Shown here: positions 39,058-49,892 of the stretch, piece after piece
Position numbering within the stretch: the stretch's first letter is position 1
How the letters are laid out: each line of letters starts with the position of its first letter
Assembly: GCA_037127255.1 (NCBI GenBank)
Contig: JBANSL010000013.1
Location: 30,041,688 to 30,105,687 of the forward strand
From: Persicaria tinctoria
Taxonomy: Eukaryota; Streptophyta; Magnoliopsida; Caryophyllales; Polygonaceae
Direction of reading: 5' to 3'
Length of the DNA: 64,000 nt
Program-made: the position numbers and the translations under genes
Notes under the pieces: model-generated
Database searches by the model: none
What the model was told of the DNA's origin: nothing
What the model saw: the letters and a program-made list of their open reading frames with translations, nothing else

Positions 39058-40052
39058 TAGAGCTGGCAAAATCTGACCCGACCCAAAAACCCGACCCGAC
39101 TCACCCGAACCCGAATTCGACTGAAACCCGAAAATCTAGAGTCATCCGTAACCCGAGCCTGAGACCGACCCGACCCGAACCTGACCCAACTCGAAACAGA
39201 CCCGAACACAGACAAACCTGACCCGACCCAAACCCGACCAGACTCTAAACCCGACCCGACTTTGAACCCGACCTGACTATGAACTTGACCCGACTCTATA
39301 TTATTATATTTTGATAGAATTAATTATTTATATCTAGATTTATTAAAAACTAATAATAATAATGAAAAAAAAAACTAATGGGCCAAAAGGTAAAAATGAA
39401 ATGGGTATTGAAAATGAAATGAGTCAATGATATAATCAAGCCACAAATAAGCCCATTTGCAACTTGCTAGTTAAAATAAGGTTAAATCCTAAATGTACAA
39501 TTAATTTGATTTAATTATAATATCGATCAATTGGTTTAAATGTTTAAAAAATGACGATGTTGCCAAAAACCTAATTTCCGATTATGACTTTTCTGAAAAT
39601 CGGTCAACAAACAATGAGTCAATGACAATGAATGTATTCAACCGAGTCAAAACTACATATTCAAGTTTTCAACCGAGTCAAAATCATTTATCTTAAGTAA
39701 ATTACATATTTAAGTATTCAACCGAGTCAAAATCAACCTAATTATCCAAACGGGTCGAATATGATTTGACCGAAAACTCAAACAAACTATACCTACTTTG
39801 ATTCGAAACTCAAATGAGACCGACCCGCCTATTGACCCGAAACCCGAACGAGCATGACCTGCTTTGACCCGAACCCGAATGGGCATGAACCGATTTAACC
39901 TAGAACCCGACAAATCTAAAATTCATTATGACCGAACCCGACCCCATTAGTACCCGACCATAAATTTTACCCGAACTGATCCGACCCATTAGTAACCCAA
40001 CCCGAGCAAGCCTGACCCGAATCCAACCTAAACGACCGACTTACCGGCTCTA
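39058..40052. mobile_element. Possible hAT-like non-autonomous element rich in ACCCGA hexamers
   Basis: Left end TAGAGCTGGCAAA and right end ...ACCGGCTCTA are inverted, and TAGAGCTGGCAAA resembles hAT ends. Both halves are filled with degenerate (ACCCGA)n repeats (39075-39295 and 39815-40030) around an AT-rich core. The flanking 8-mers GTAAGGAG and GGAAGGTT match at only five positions, so the TSD is weak. No coding frame. Confidence 0.45.
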
Positions 40053-40439
40053 GGAAGGTTTACGTTACAGGCAGTTTTCTATCATTATTACTATGTATAA
40101 TGTGTGTGTTTTGAGCTGCAGATGCATTGAAGAAATGCATCTCCCCTGACCTGCCATATGCAACCCCCCATCTTCTTTTCGATCTCTTCCTTGCAATTTA
40201 ATGTGACTGCTACTTACCTTTATATATTTTGTTGGTCAAACTCGATCAACTCCATGTTAGATTTAATTTGTAATCTTTGATATATTTACGGAACGCGGTG
40301 TAAAAGAAAAACCAAATAAAAAAGGGGATTGACGATCAGCAAGTGCAGAAAATGGGCCGGCCATATATAAATTAATATAATACAATAATATAGGTACGTA
40401 TCAGGAGCTGGACATGAAGCGCAGTGCTAGTTTTTTTGT

Positions 40440-40915
40440 TCAGCTACTTCGTTAGGGCTGTTATTCGATTCAAATGAGTCGAGTCTTGCTTGTTTATATT
40501 CAGCTCATTTAAAAAAGAGTCGAGCTTAATCAGTTGAACTTAAATTTGAATTCGAGTTTAAATATATCCTCGCAGACTCAACCCGTTTAGAAAATAAATG
40601 AAGAGGGGATCTTTTTCGAGCATTAAGCAATCCTACTTGCTTACAACATTGTATTTAGAGAATGTTTTACAAATTTTACAAAATTCGAGCTATTTAAGCT
40701 TAAAACGAGCGAAACGATTTTTTTTATCGAAATGATAGAGATTGACCCTAGTATAAGTTTTTAAGCTTATACTAGAGTCAATCTCTATCATTTCAAATTT
40801 CGAACTATTTAAGCTTATTTACAAAATTTGGGCTCGACTTGGTTTATTTGGAAAATAAACGAGCTCGAGCTAATTTTTTATCGAGTCGACCCCGAGCTCC
40901 TCGACTCATGTAATA
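40440..40915. repeat. TCGAGCTCGA-like degenerate repeat region
   Basis: Many GAGTCGAG, CGAGCTCGAGC and ATTCGAGC words are spread over 480 bp between TAGGGCTGTTATT (left) and AATACCCTA (right), possibly another hAT-like MITE. No reading frame. The hairpin at 40729-40794 lies inside. Confidence 0.4.
40729..40794. repeat. Perfect-type hairpin: 29-bp arms, 8-base loop, one mismatch
   Basis: GAAATGATAGAGATTGAC... at 40729-40757 is repeated in inverted form at 40766-40794. A third, direct copy of the right arm lies at about 40954-40984. Confidence 0.88.
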
Positions 40916-41314
40916 CCCTAACTAGCTGCCCCCTGTTGTTTCGGTCTCTCAAAACTTATAGTAGAGTCAATCTCTATCATTTCAATTTAAATTTGACTCG
41001 TTATAATTTATTTTTAATAAGTAAGAATTTAAGATACCAGACAATAAGATGTTTGATAACTCAATAGGTCGATAAATTGACAGACAGACTGACCATCTAC
41101 ATAAAACACACTAAAAAAGAAAATCAACACAGATTGAAAAAAAAAAACCCAAACCACCCATAAAAACCGTTAGCCAGAGGAGGAATCGAGAAACATCCAA
41201 GATGAGCCACGAATACCGAGATCACGGATGAGGCAGTTTAAGTTTAATCGGTGGTGGAGTTAAACTTTTTGCTAAGGGTGGGCTTAAAAAATTTCAATTT
41301 TTATTTATTATATA

Positions 41315-41549
41315 CTTCCTCTTTTCAATAATATAAATCTTTTTAGATTTTACAAGTTTTTTTAAAAACCTAAAAAATTAATAAATATTAACTTTTTTCA
41401 ACAAATTGTTTTTTTAGAATTTGATAGTTGTTACTAATAAATATAAAATTATTAAAATTGTTTATTAAAAAGTTAATTTTTTATTATATTTTTATATTCT
41501 TAAAAAACGTGTAAAATCTAAAAAGATCTATATTCTTGAACGGAGGTAG
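41315..41549. mobile_element. Stowaway-like MITE
   Basis: 235 bp between TA dinucleotides (41313-41314 and 41550-41551). Inverted ends of about 40 bp: CTTCCTCTTTTCAATAATAT and the complement CTACCTCCGTTCAAGAATAT, then ATCTTTTTAGATTTTACA on both sides. Typical of Tc1/mariner-derived MITEs. Confidence 0.75.
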
Positions 41550-41908
41550 TATATCTCAAGAAGAATTTTTTCAAAACAATATAGAAAGCATAACCCTAAA
41601 ATTTTGATTTGAATACATTATTTTTAATTAAAATAATTTAAGGAAAAAAATATATATTTCAAAATAATCAAAAAGAATTTAAAAATAAACAATATATAAG
41701 GAAAAATGTTAAATTTAACATTAAAATATATTTTAAATTAAAATAATTGAGAAATACAAGAATATAGCGAAAATAATATAATAAATGAAGATATTGAAGT
41801 TTAAACTTGTGACATTTTGCTTCTACACTTCTCACACTCTACCAACTAAATTAATGAGCTTCTTTATACTAAATTTTAATTAAATATCTTATATTACATT
41901 ATTATCTA

Positions 41909-42584
41909 GGGAAATTTATGGAAAACCACCCCTTAAATATGGGTGTTTTCACTTAACCACCCCTTAAATTAATAATTAGATAAAACCACCCTTTAAATGG
42001 TTTTTACTTACAATTCACCACCCCTTCATCTATTTTCATTAATTTATCTTTAAATATATTATATTTTAATACTTTTAAACTTCAATTTGATTATAAATAT
42101 ATTCAAATTTTTAATTTAAGGGCTCAATTATATTTTAGTGATAATTTTATTTATTTTTAAAAAACAATAATAAATATAGCCAAAAATTATTATCTTAATA
42201 ATTATATTTAAGTTATATGATTAATTGATAACCTATTTTTTAAAAATTTAGGTAAATTTAAAGAAAAAAGTTACATATAACAAATAAAATGGATCAAGTT
42301 CATATTTTAAGTTGAAAATTATTAACTATTTATTAAAAATAAATAAAATGATCACTAAAGTATAATCAAGCCCTTAAATTCAAATTTTGAACATATTTAT
42401 AATCAAATTTGAGTTTAAAGCTATTAAAATATAATATATGTAATGATAAATTAATGAAAATAGATGAAGAGGTGGTGAGTTGTAAGTAAAAACTATTTAA
42501 AGGGTGGTTTTCTATAATTTTGAATTTAAGGGGTGGTTAAGTGAAAATACTCATATTTAAGGGGTGGTTTTATGTAATTTCCCC
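41909..42584. mobile_element. Mutator-like foldback MITE with a perfect 9-bp TSD
   Basis: 676 bp. The ends GGGAAATTTATGG and GGGGAAATTACAT lead into inverted repeats (AACCACCCCTTAAAT...) of well over 100 bp, and inner parts also pair, so nearly the whole element folds back. The TSD TATTATCTA occurs at 41900-41908 and 42585-42593. The 9-bp TSD and long inverted ends fit Mutator-like elements. Confidence 0.85.
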
Positions 42585-42593
42585 TATTATCTA

Positions 42594-45142
42594 TCACAAA
42601 TCAAACCAAAAACAACAAAAAAACGGGTGGATATTTCGAGCCTTGATGCACTTTGGGGAATTTGAAGGAGGCCAGCTTGATTGTGTGAGATGGATAGAGA
42701 ATTGAGATCGAGTTTGTGTTATTCTCCCGAGCAAATCTGTAATAATTTTTCAAAATGAAAAGAACTTTTGTACAATTTTATGCTAATAGTCATTCTGACA
42801 ACTTGTCAATATATAACTCTTTATGTTTTTTATTCCGCCGAGGCAGTCTATCAGTTGGAAGCTACCGATCTGCCCCTACATACATATGGTTGCATTTTTT
42901 CGGCAATATTGGGGAAATATGCATTGGAGTTAATCGTATTGAGGGCATATATAGTAATAATGTAATAAAGATTTATTGATGAATAATGAAAAATACGGAG
43001 TACATTACATTAGCTGATGGAGGTTGAAGCTAGCTAGCCGTATCAGGGGATACGGTGTCCTCTTACCTCCGGCAGGCGTTGGGAATAGCGCGCACTTGCT
43101 GATATAGCTGAGTAGCATCGATATCATCAGGCAACAGCCAGCAGCAAGCAAGCTAGATAGGATCTAGGGGAAATTGCTTGTCTTACCTCTGGTAAGCTTA
43201 CCAAGCGTATTCTCATGTCCAAATAAAAAATGGAATAAAAAGAAATGTTTTAATAGGGGATAAATATGTTTGTTTTTTTGTGAGGTTCCATGCATCCCTA
43301 TGTCATAATTACTACCCATATATTACTTCTATCCCCTAATAAATGAAGTTTGTTGACAATCCGAAAATACTACGTAGTAAGTCCTAACAACTTTTTTTTT
43401 TATACTTTGTTTATACTGTAATTTGTTTATACGAGTATTAGACAATTTATACTTTGTAACTAAATAATTTTTAGACTTTGTTTATACGAGTACTATACAA
43501 CTTAATTAGTTTCGGTTCCTATTTATTATTATTTGGAATGCAATTAGTTATGGCGGTAATGAATACTCCATATATAAAACTACGTTCGTTTTAATTAAAT
43601 ATTTTTTTCTAATAAAAGTCTTTTTATTTTATTTTATTTTATTTTATTTATTTATTAATATTTTTTACTCAGAAAAAACTTTTCGAATTAGTTATATATA
43701 AAGTTTTATAACTATTCGGGATATATTTTATTTTAGTCTTGTTTACTTATGTGCACTTACAATATATAAAATATTTTTAAGTTATATTATTTTAATGTAA
43801 AGTTGTACATTTGCTCTTCAAACTAAAGTAGGATTTATAATTATAACTCATCTTAGTGTTCATAAGGTATTTATTTTAAGGTTTTAGAAAAATGATGTTA
43901 CATATAATAAAATGTATTTAATTAAATCTTATGTTAGTTTATTATTTAAATTGTGTGTGTTTTAATTAAAAAAAAAATTCGGACATATCTATATAGGTAT
44001 ATATTATAAATAAGGGCTAAACCGGTTTTGTTTTGGTTTGGTTGAACCGAACCGGGTCCTTTTAAAAAAATGTTGCTGAACCAAACCGCTTCTTCTTCCT
44101 TAGATGAACTGTAAACGCGATGAAGATGTTGAAATTTTAACCACCCTCAAATCTCGCCCGAAGCTCAACGCTTTTGCTTCTAGAACGTTCTTTATTCGTT
44201 GATAATGAGATTTATGCAAGAAATTTGGAGATTCGGGATTGAATTGCAACCGAAAGAACTTATCCCCAAATTCAAAATTCACCCAAATCCGTCCAAGTCA
44301 GGCCGAATCTCACCAAATTGAAGTTGGGGATAAGCTTGAAGGGGATTATTTAGTTGATTTACGGATTTAATTTAATTCCATCCGTCCCCTAATCCTCCCC
44401 CATACGTACCCCCTTTCGGGTTCACTTTCGAAGCACACCACCTCCTCTTCTCTCCATCTCCTAGCTCTCAAACTATTCCATTGTGTTCTAAACGCCTCCC
44501 GCAACAATCCTCTTCACAAAATTTCCACAAAAACGTTCTGAAACCGATAACCCAAATTTTGAATTCACCCCTCGTCGGAGCCGCCTTTGCCGCCCTCGCC
44601 TGCCACCATTAGCCGCTGTCGGAGGCACCACCAAGAGGTGCACCGCATCGCCACGAATCCGTAGCCACCGGTCATGTGTCAATTTTCCGTAAAAAAAATA
44701 GAAGAAAAGTGGGGGGGTTATATTTGAGTTTTGGATTTAAATTTGGTACTTAGGCGGGTAAAACTGAAAATCAAAATTTGGCTAAATTTTTTTGTGGGAA
44801 AAAGTTGCTTTTTTTTACTCTTATATGTAGCCACCCATACTTTATCTTTTTTGTTAAAATCAACACCCTAAGCCTTTAATAATTATCCATATTTTTTTTT
44901 TATTCCAAATCAGCACCTTGCACTTAATACATTTCTTATGCAAAATTTGTAAATTTAAAGAAAAAAGATAACTAAAATTCATAAAATATATATGAATGAA
45001 TAAAATTAAATTTCATAAATCTTACTCATGTAAAAAGTTAAACTCACAAACTTTAATGGTCAAATTAATAACAAGAAGGAATCAAAACAAGTACAATTGA
45101 TACTTATAAACTTAAATTAATAATTTTGATGTTATATATATA
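42594..45142. other. AT-rich non-coding DNA
   Basis: No gene recognised. It contains an ATTTT microsatellite near 43622-43655, an A/T-rich low-complexity core, and a C-rich block at 44390-44690 that reads antisense as a short basic Gly/Arg-rich frame without known motifs. An AACCGAACCG phrase lies near 44048. Confidence 0.5.
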
Positions 45143-45582
45143 GGGTTTACTTCAAATGTAAAAAGTCCTTAAAGTGTAAAATATGCTTATCGTGTAAAAT
45201 TTGTTAATGGACCTAATTTAATTACTAATGGGCCTAATTTCATTAGTGGAATATCTGCCCCCCCCCCTTGCCCATGCGTGTGCCCCCCTTGCCCCCCTTC
45301 TCGGACCCGATTTTTTTTTTGTTTTTTTGCCCAGAATTTTTTTTTTCGTGGTAACACTTTCTGCTGTGCAAGTATAACTTGCTTTTGTGCACATATAACA
45401 TCTTATTTTGCAAATATAAGTTTATTTTGTGCAGACAAATAATTCATTATGGGGTAAATAGGTAATTGTGCCTATTTCAATTATAAAAATTTATAATTGA
45501 AATATGTTTAATTTATGGGTAAATTGGTAAATATGTCTAATTTTATGGGTAAATGCACTTTTTCCCGTTTTCGATACCTTTT

Positions 45583-45800
45583 GTGCAACTGTGAAGTGCA
45601 TTTGTGGAGCTGTGAAGTGCATTTGTGCAACTGTGAAGTGCATTTGTGCAACTGTAAAGTGCATTTGTGCAACTTTAATTGTGCAATTGTGCAAATTTAA
45701 AGTAGGATACAATTGTGCAAATTTAAACTACAATTGTGCAAAAGTAAGATACAATTGTGCAGATTAAGAATACAATTGTGCAAATGTAAGATCATAATGT
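45583..45800. repeat. Minisatellite of 21-22-bp units (GTGCAACTGTGAAG type)
   Basis: Four units of 21 bp, each with GTGCAACTGTGAAG or GTGGAGCTGTGAAG followed by TGCATTT, start at 45583. A second set of units with ACAATTGTGCAAA runs to about 45800. A looser GTGCATAA set follows at 45955-46030. Confidence 0.8.
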
Positions 45801-46063
45801 GCATTAATACGACAAAAGATGTGCTTTTCAAATCGATGTTTTAATTTTGTTTTTTTTTTTTACTTTTGAGAGTTTGGGTTCACCTCTCGGATAATTTAGG
45901 TTGATAGATGTAAGTTTGAAATCGATTTTTTTACGTATAAGCTTGTAAAATTAAAGTGCATAAATAAGATTAAAATGTGCATAATTAAGGTTAAAAAGTG
46001 CATAACTTAGATTATAATGTGCATGATTAACAAATTGCGATTGTTGCGCTCTTGTCTATTATG

Positions 46064-46135
46064 TAACCTATGTGGGATTTGAACCCACATCTTTTGTGCA
46101 AACGCACATTGCTCTACCAATTGAGCTAATAGGCT
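46064..46135 (-). tRNA. tRNA-like sequence or tRNA pseudogene, anticodon unclear
   Basis: The minus strand gives a 72-nt cloverleaf frame: acceptor AGCCTAT/ATAGGTT, D arm GCTC-AATTGGTA-GAGC, T arm GTGGG-TTCAAAT-CCCAC. Box A (TAGCTCAATTGG) and box B (GGTTCAAATCC) are near consensus. The anticodon arm reads TGTGC-GTTT-GCACA, a 4-base loop and not the 5+7+5 arrangement, so no anticodon can be assigned. No T-run terminator follows closely. It may be a pseudogene or a SINE-like promoter. Confidence 0.45.
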
Positions 46136-46174
46136 AAATTATGATTTTTATGCTAAAATAGAAGAACCTAATCG

Positions 46175-46655
46175 ACCTAAAGCATATTGCAATAAAATTT
46201 TAAAATTCAATTAGCTCATGATTCACAAACAATTTGACAATGCTATAAACATGAAATTAGCTCCAAATCAACCCAACCACACAACCATAGCATCAATTTC
46301 AGTCAATTTGGCCGTTGGCAAAAAACCACAAATTCTAAAGCATATCGCAATATAAAATTCCAAACTTCAATTAGCTCATGATCCATAAACAATTTGACAA
46401 TGATATGAACATGAAATTAGCTCAAAATCAACCCAACAACACAACCATATCATCAATTTCAATCAATTTGGCTTTTGTCAAAAAGCCCCAAATTCTAAAG
46501 CATATCGCACTATAAAATTCTAAAATCCAATTAGCTAATGATCTATAAACAATTTGACAATGATATGAACATGAAATTAGCTCAAAATCAACCCAACAAC
46601 ACAACCATATCATCAATTTCAATCAATTTGGCTTTTGTCAAAAAGCCCCAAATTC
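46175..46655. repeat. Three tandem copies of a unit of about 160 bp
   Basis: AGCATATTGC/AGCATATCGC starts at 46181, 46339 and 46499. Each unit contains CAATTTGACAATG, ATGAACATGAAATTAGCTC and CATCAATTTCAATCAATTTGG. Copies 2 and 3 are closer to each other than to copy 1. Confidence 0.85.
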
Positions 46656-46686
46656 CGCTCCTAAATCAAACCCTAGGTTTTCAATC

Positions 46687-47201
46687 TCAACCTAAATCAT
46701 TCAAACAATCCAAATAACTGTAATAAACAAGTTTAGATTTAGAAATCATACCAAATTCGAGTGAAAACAAGGAGCAAAATCGGGATTTCGAAGGTATTCC
46801 AAGCCAAAAGAACCGATTAGCGCTGTTGGGGATGATGGGCTCGGCTGGACACGAACCAAGGGGGTTCCGGTGTCGGGGGGTGCGCCTGAGTGAGGGGGTT
46901 CGAGCGGGTGGGGGCTGGTGGCCGGAGGTGCCTCGTGGGTGGCGTGGACAGCGAGGAGAGAAGCAGCGCGTTGTGGGTCGTCGACCAGCGCTGCACTTTG
47001 CTGGTGGGCGCGCTGGTGCTGGCTCGAACCAGGCCACATCCAGTCTCGGCGGGTGCGCCCAGGGGTGGGCTCGAGCGCGGATAGGCCTTGGTGGCCGGAG
47101 GTGGCTCGACGTGGGGTGGGTGCGCGGCAGCGGGAGGCCGAGAGAGAAGCCATTGTTGGCTGTTGTACGTGGAGCGCGTGGTAATTCATTAAAAAAATCA
47201 A
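46687..47201 (-). other. GC-rich open block, possible captured gene fragment
   Basis: Two overlapping minus-strand frames are open for about 150-197 codons (for example SLSASRCRAPTPRRATSGHQ, and HPTSSHLRPPRPIRAR). The composition is Arg/Pro/Ala-rich and no domain is recognised. GC content is much higher than in the surrounding DNA, and the block sits inside the inverted-repeat element. A captured 5' exon or UTR is plausible; chance openness in GC-rich DNA is not excluded. Confidence 0.35.
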
Positions 47202-47258
47202 TTTTACACGTTAAGCGGATTTTACACGTTAAGGAGTTTTTACATTTTAAAGCTTCCC

Positions 47259-49892
47259 TATATATATTATATAAACTCAACTTAATAAAAAAAATTAAGA
47301 AGGTAAAATTATTTTTTTATTATATAAACTTATACAAATGAACTTATATGCATCAAATCAAAACCAATTCTATAAGTATTATCTATATCAATCCAAATTT
47401 ATAAGAAATAACCAAATTGCACTTGATACTTATTAACTCAAATTAGTAAAAAAATAATCCCCACACTCTAAGCCTATGACTTTTTGAATTTTGTTTTATG
47501 TGATCATAGTTGAACGTACATATTACTTATAAAGTTTCGAGTAATCTAGTAAACCGACTCTTTTAAACCGACTCCTTTAATTTGTGAGGTAATCTTAAAT
47601 ACTGATAAAGTAAACAAATTATTGTCTATATAAAAATAAATAAACAACATTACTTGAATATTCCTCGTATATATAAATTCATCTATGATTATTCAATGAA
47701 GTATAATAATCGATTGATTCGAATATTCGATGCTTTTAAAGTATTCTCTTCTTCCCTCGTCAAAGTTTGGAAAATAAGGTAATAAAAATTATGAATACAG
47801 CGTATAAAACTATCATATATTCATAATTCATATTCTTGTAATCTTGTTTTTTTTAAAACTATATTCAATTATTTATATTTGATTATTAAGTATTTAAGTA
47901 GATGATATAAAATTCGTTATAGACAAATTATTATCTTTCATGTCTATAAAATTCTAAATACAAGTATTAAGTATACAAATTTTAAAATTATCATATATTC
48001 ATATTCTCGTAATCTTGTTTTTTTAAACCCATATTCAATTATTTTGTTAGATTGTTATGTACTCCATCCGTTAATTAAAACTTGATGTTTTACTATTCAC
48101 GCACGCTTTTTTAGATGTTAAAAACTATATAAAATATTATAATTAGGCGCGATTGCTATAAGGAAAAAAAATAGACGCATGCACCGTTGGATTTCAAGAA
48201 ATAAATGGTCATGATTGCATACAAGTCATGCAAATGGTTGATGCTTTCCATGCGAATGGTTGATGCTTTCCATGCAAATGGTTGATGATTCCCATGATCC
48301 ATAAATGCTACTTTTTTTGAAAAAAAAAATTCACAAATGGTATTTTGAGTTAATTTTGGTCAGATGTATTACAATTATTAGTAGTATTACTACGGAGTAG
48401 TAATTTGTATAATAATAATAATTAACAATAATAATTAATATTAGAGTATTTTATTAATAATAAAAATAATTATTATTATAAATTATTTTTATTTTTATTA
48501 TTATTACAAAGGAGAATTAAAAAAATCAAAGAAAAATGGAAAAAACATATTATAAATTATTTTTATTTTAATTTTACTAAATATCGGGTTTAACTCAAAT
48601 TTATTTACTAACTATATATATCTATATCTATATAAACTCTTAATTGAGAAGTGTTTACGGTAACGTGTCAATCGTAGAGGCATTTTAGAAGTCTTGGCCA
48701 ATCATATTTTTTGGTTTTGCCATTTATCTTTGATTTTATTTAATTCTCCTTTTTTTCTTCCTTTTCCTTCATTTTTATTTTATTTTACTAACTATTGGGG
48801 TTAATTCAAAACATTGAATTCAATCTAATATAACTATCGGCCTTACCTCAAATTTATTTACCAACTATCTATGTAAACTCGTAATTGAGAAGAGTTTATG
48901 ACGATGTGTGAATCTTATAAGCATTTTACGAGTCTTCACCGATAATATTTTTTTTTACCATTTTATTATAACTATTAATTTGTGAATTTAACTCTAAATA
49001 CAAAGCAGTTTAGATTTATAAAAGTTTTCTTTTATAACAAAATAAATTTTTCTATTAATATAGATCTTGGAGATATTTAGTCAATTACAATGTATAGAAC
49101 GGTTGATCATATAATTTATATGATAATTTTATAAGTTGATTAAATATAACTATCATATAAGTTATATGATAGTTATATTTAGTCAATTACAATGTATAGA
49201 ACGGTTGATCTTGGAGATCTTGGAGATATTTAGTCAATTGGAGATATTTATAAGTTATATCTTTATAAGTTTAGATGTGAATTGGAGATATTTGGTAAAA
49301 AAATATTGAGCTTTGAAGGGTAAAATTCAAAATTCAAAATTTGGGTGAAATTTTTTACGGGAAAAAAATTCAAAATATTGAGCTTAATTAGGAGATATTA
49401 ATAAGTTTAGATGTGAATTGGAGATATTTATAAGTTATATCTTTATAAGTTTACAAGTACAATTGGTACTTATAAACTCAAATTAATAATTTTGATATTA
49501 TATATGTATTTTTTTATTATATAAACTCAAATTGATAAAAAAAAAGGTAAAATTATTTTTTTGATAACCAATTTTTTATTATATAAACTTGTGATAACAT
49601 ATGTAGTTTTTTTTCTATCCTATCATATATCTTATATTCTTACCTATATAACTATGAATCATTTTTTTTCTCAAAAAAAAAAAAAAAGAACCTTAACACA
49701 AGAAAAATAGAATACAATTGACCAAGAATCAAAATTACCACAAGAACCTAATTGATCAAACATCAAACAACATAAAATTTCAACTTGTGAAAAAATTTCA
49801 CATTTTTAACCATTAGGATAAATCAAAACAATTTATTTTTTCAATCCATGTCTAATTATGATATCTAGCAACCAATGATATATATATATATA
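47259..49892. other. AT-rich non-coding DNA with small repeats
   Basis: No gene recognised. It contains a 22-bp tandem repeat (48227-48292, three copies of CATGCAAATGGTTGATGC type), a diverged duplication (about 48590-48730 and 48840-48960), and a duplicated TTTAGTCAATTACAATG segment (49078 and about 49178) bracketing an AT hairpin near 49141-49181. Confidence 0.55.

Larger units (their letters stand above)
45143..47258. mobile_element. Element with about 60-bp terminal inverted repeats carrying a tRNA-like sequence and a GC-rich fragment
   Basis: The left end GGGTTTACTTCAAATGTAAAAA... (45143-45203) matches the complement of 47199-47258 (GGGAAGCTTTAAAATGTAAAAA...) at roughly 80% by eye, including two GTGTAAAAT words at the same places. 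Both ends abut TATATA runs, so a 9-bp TSD cannot be judged. The inside holds minisatellites, a tRNA-like sequence, a 160-bp repeat and a GC-rich open block. It could be a Mutator-like element with captured DNA (Pack-MULE). Confidence 0.6.

Noticed and set aside
48058..48405. TACTCCATCCGT near 48060 and TACGGAGTAG near 48392 considered as a Stowaway MITE
   Set aside because: The inner sequences next to the two ends do not pair beyond about 10 bp; too weak to call.
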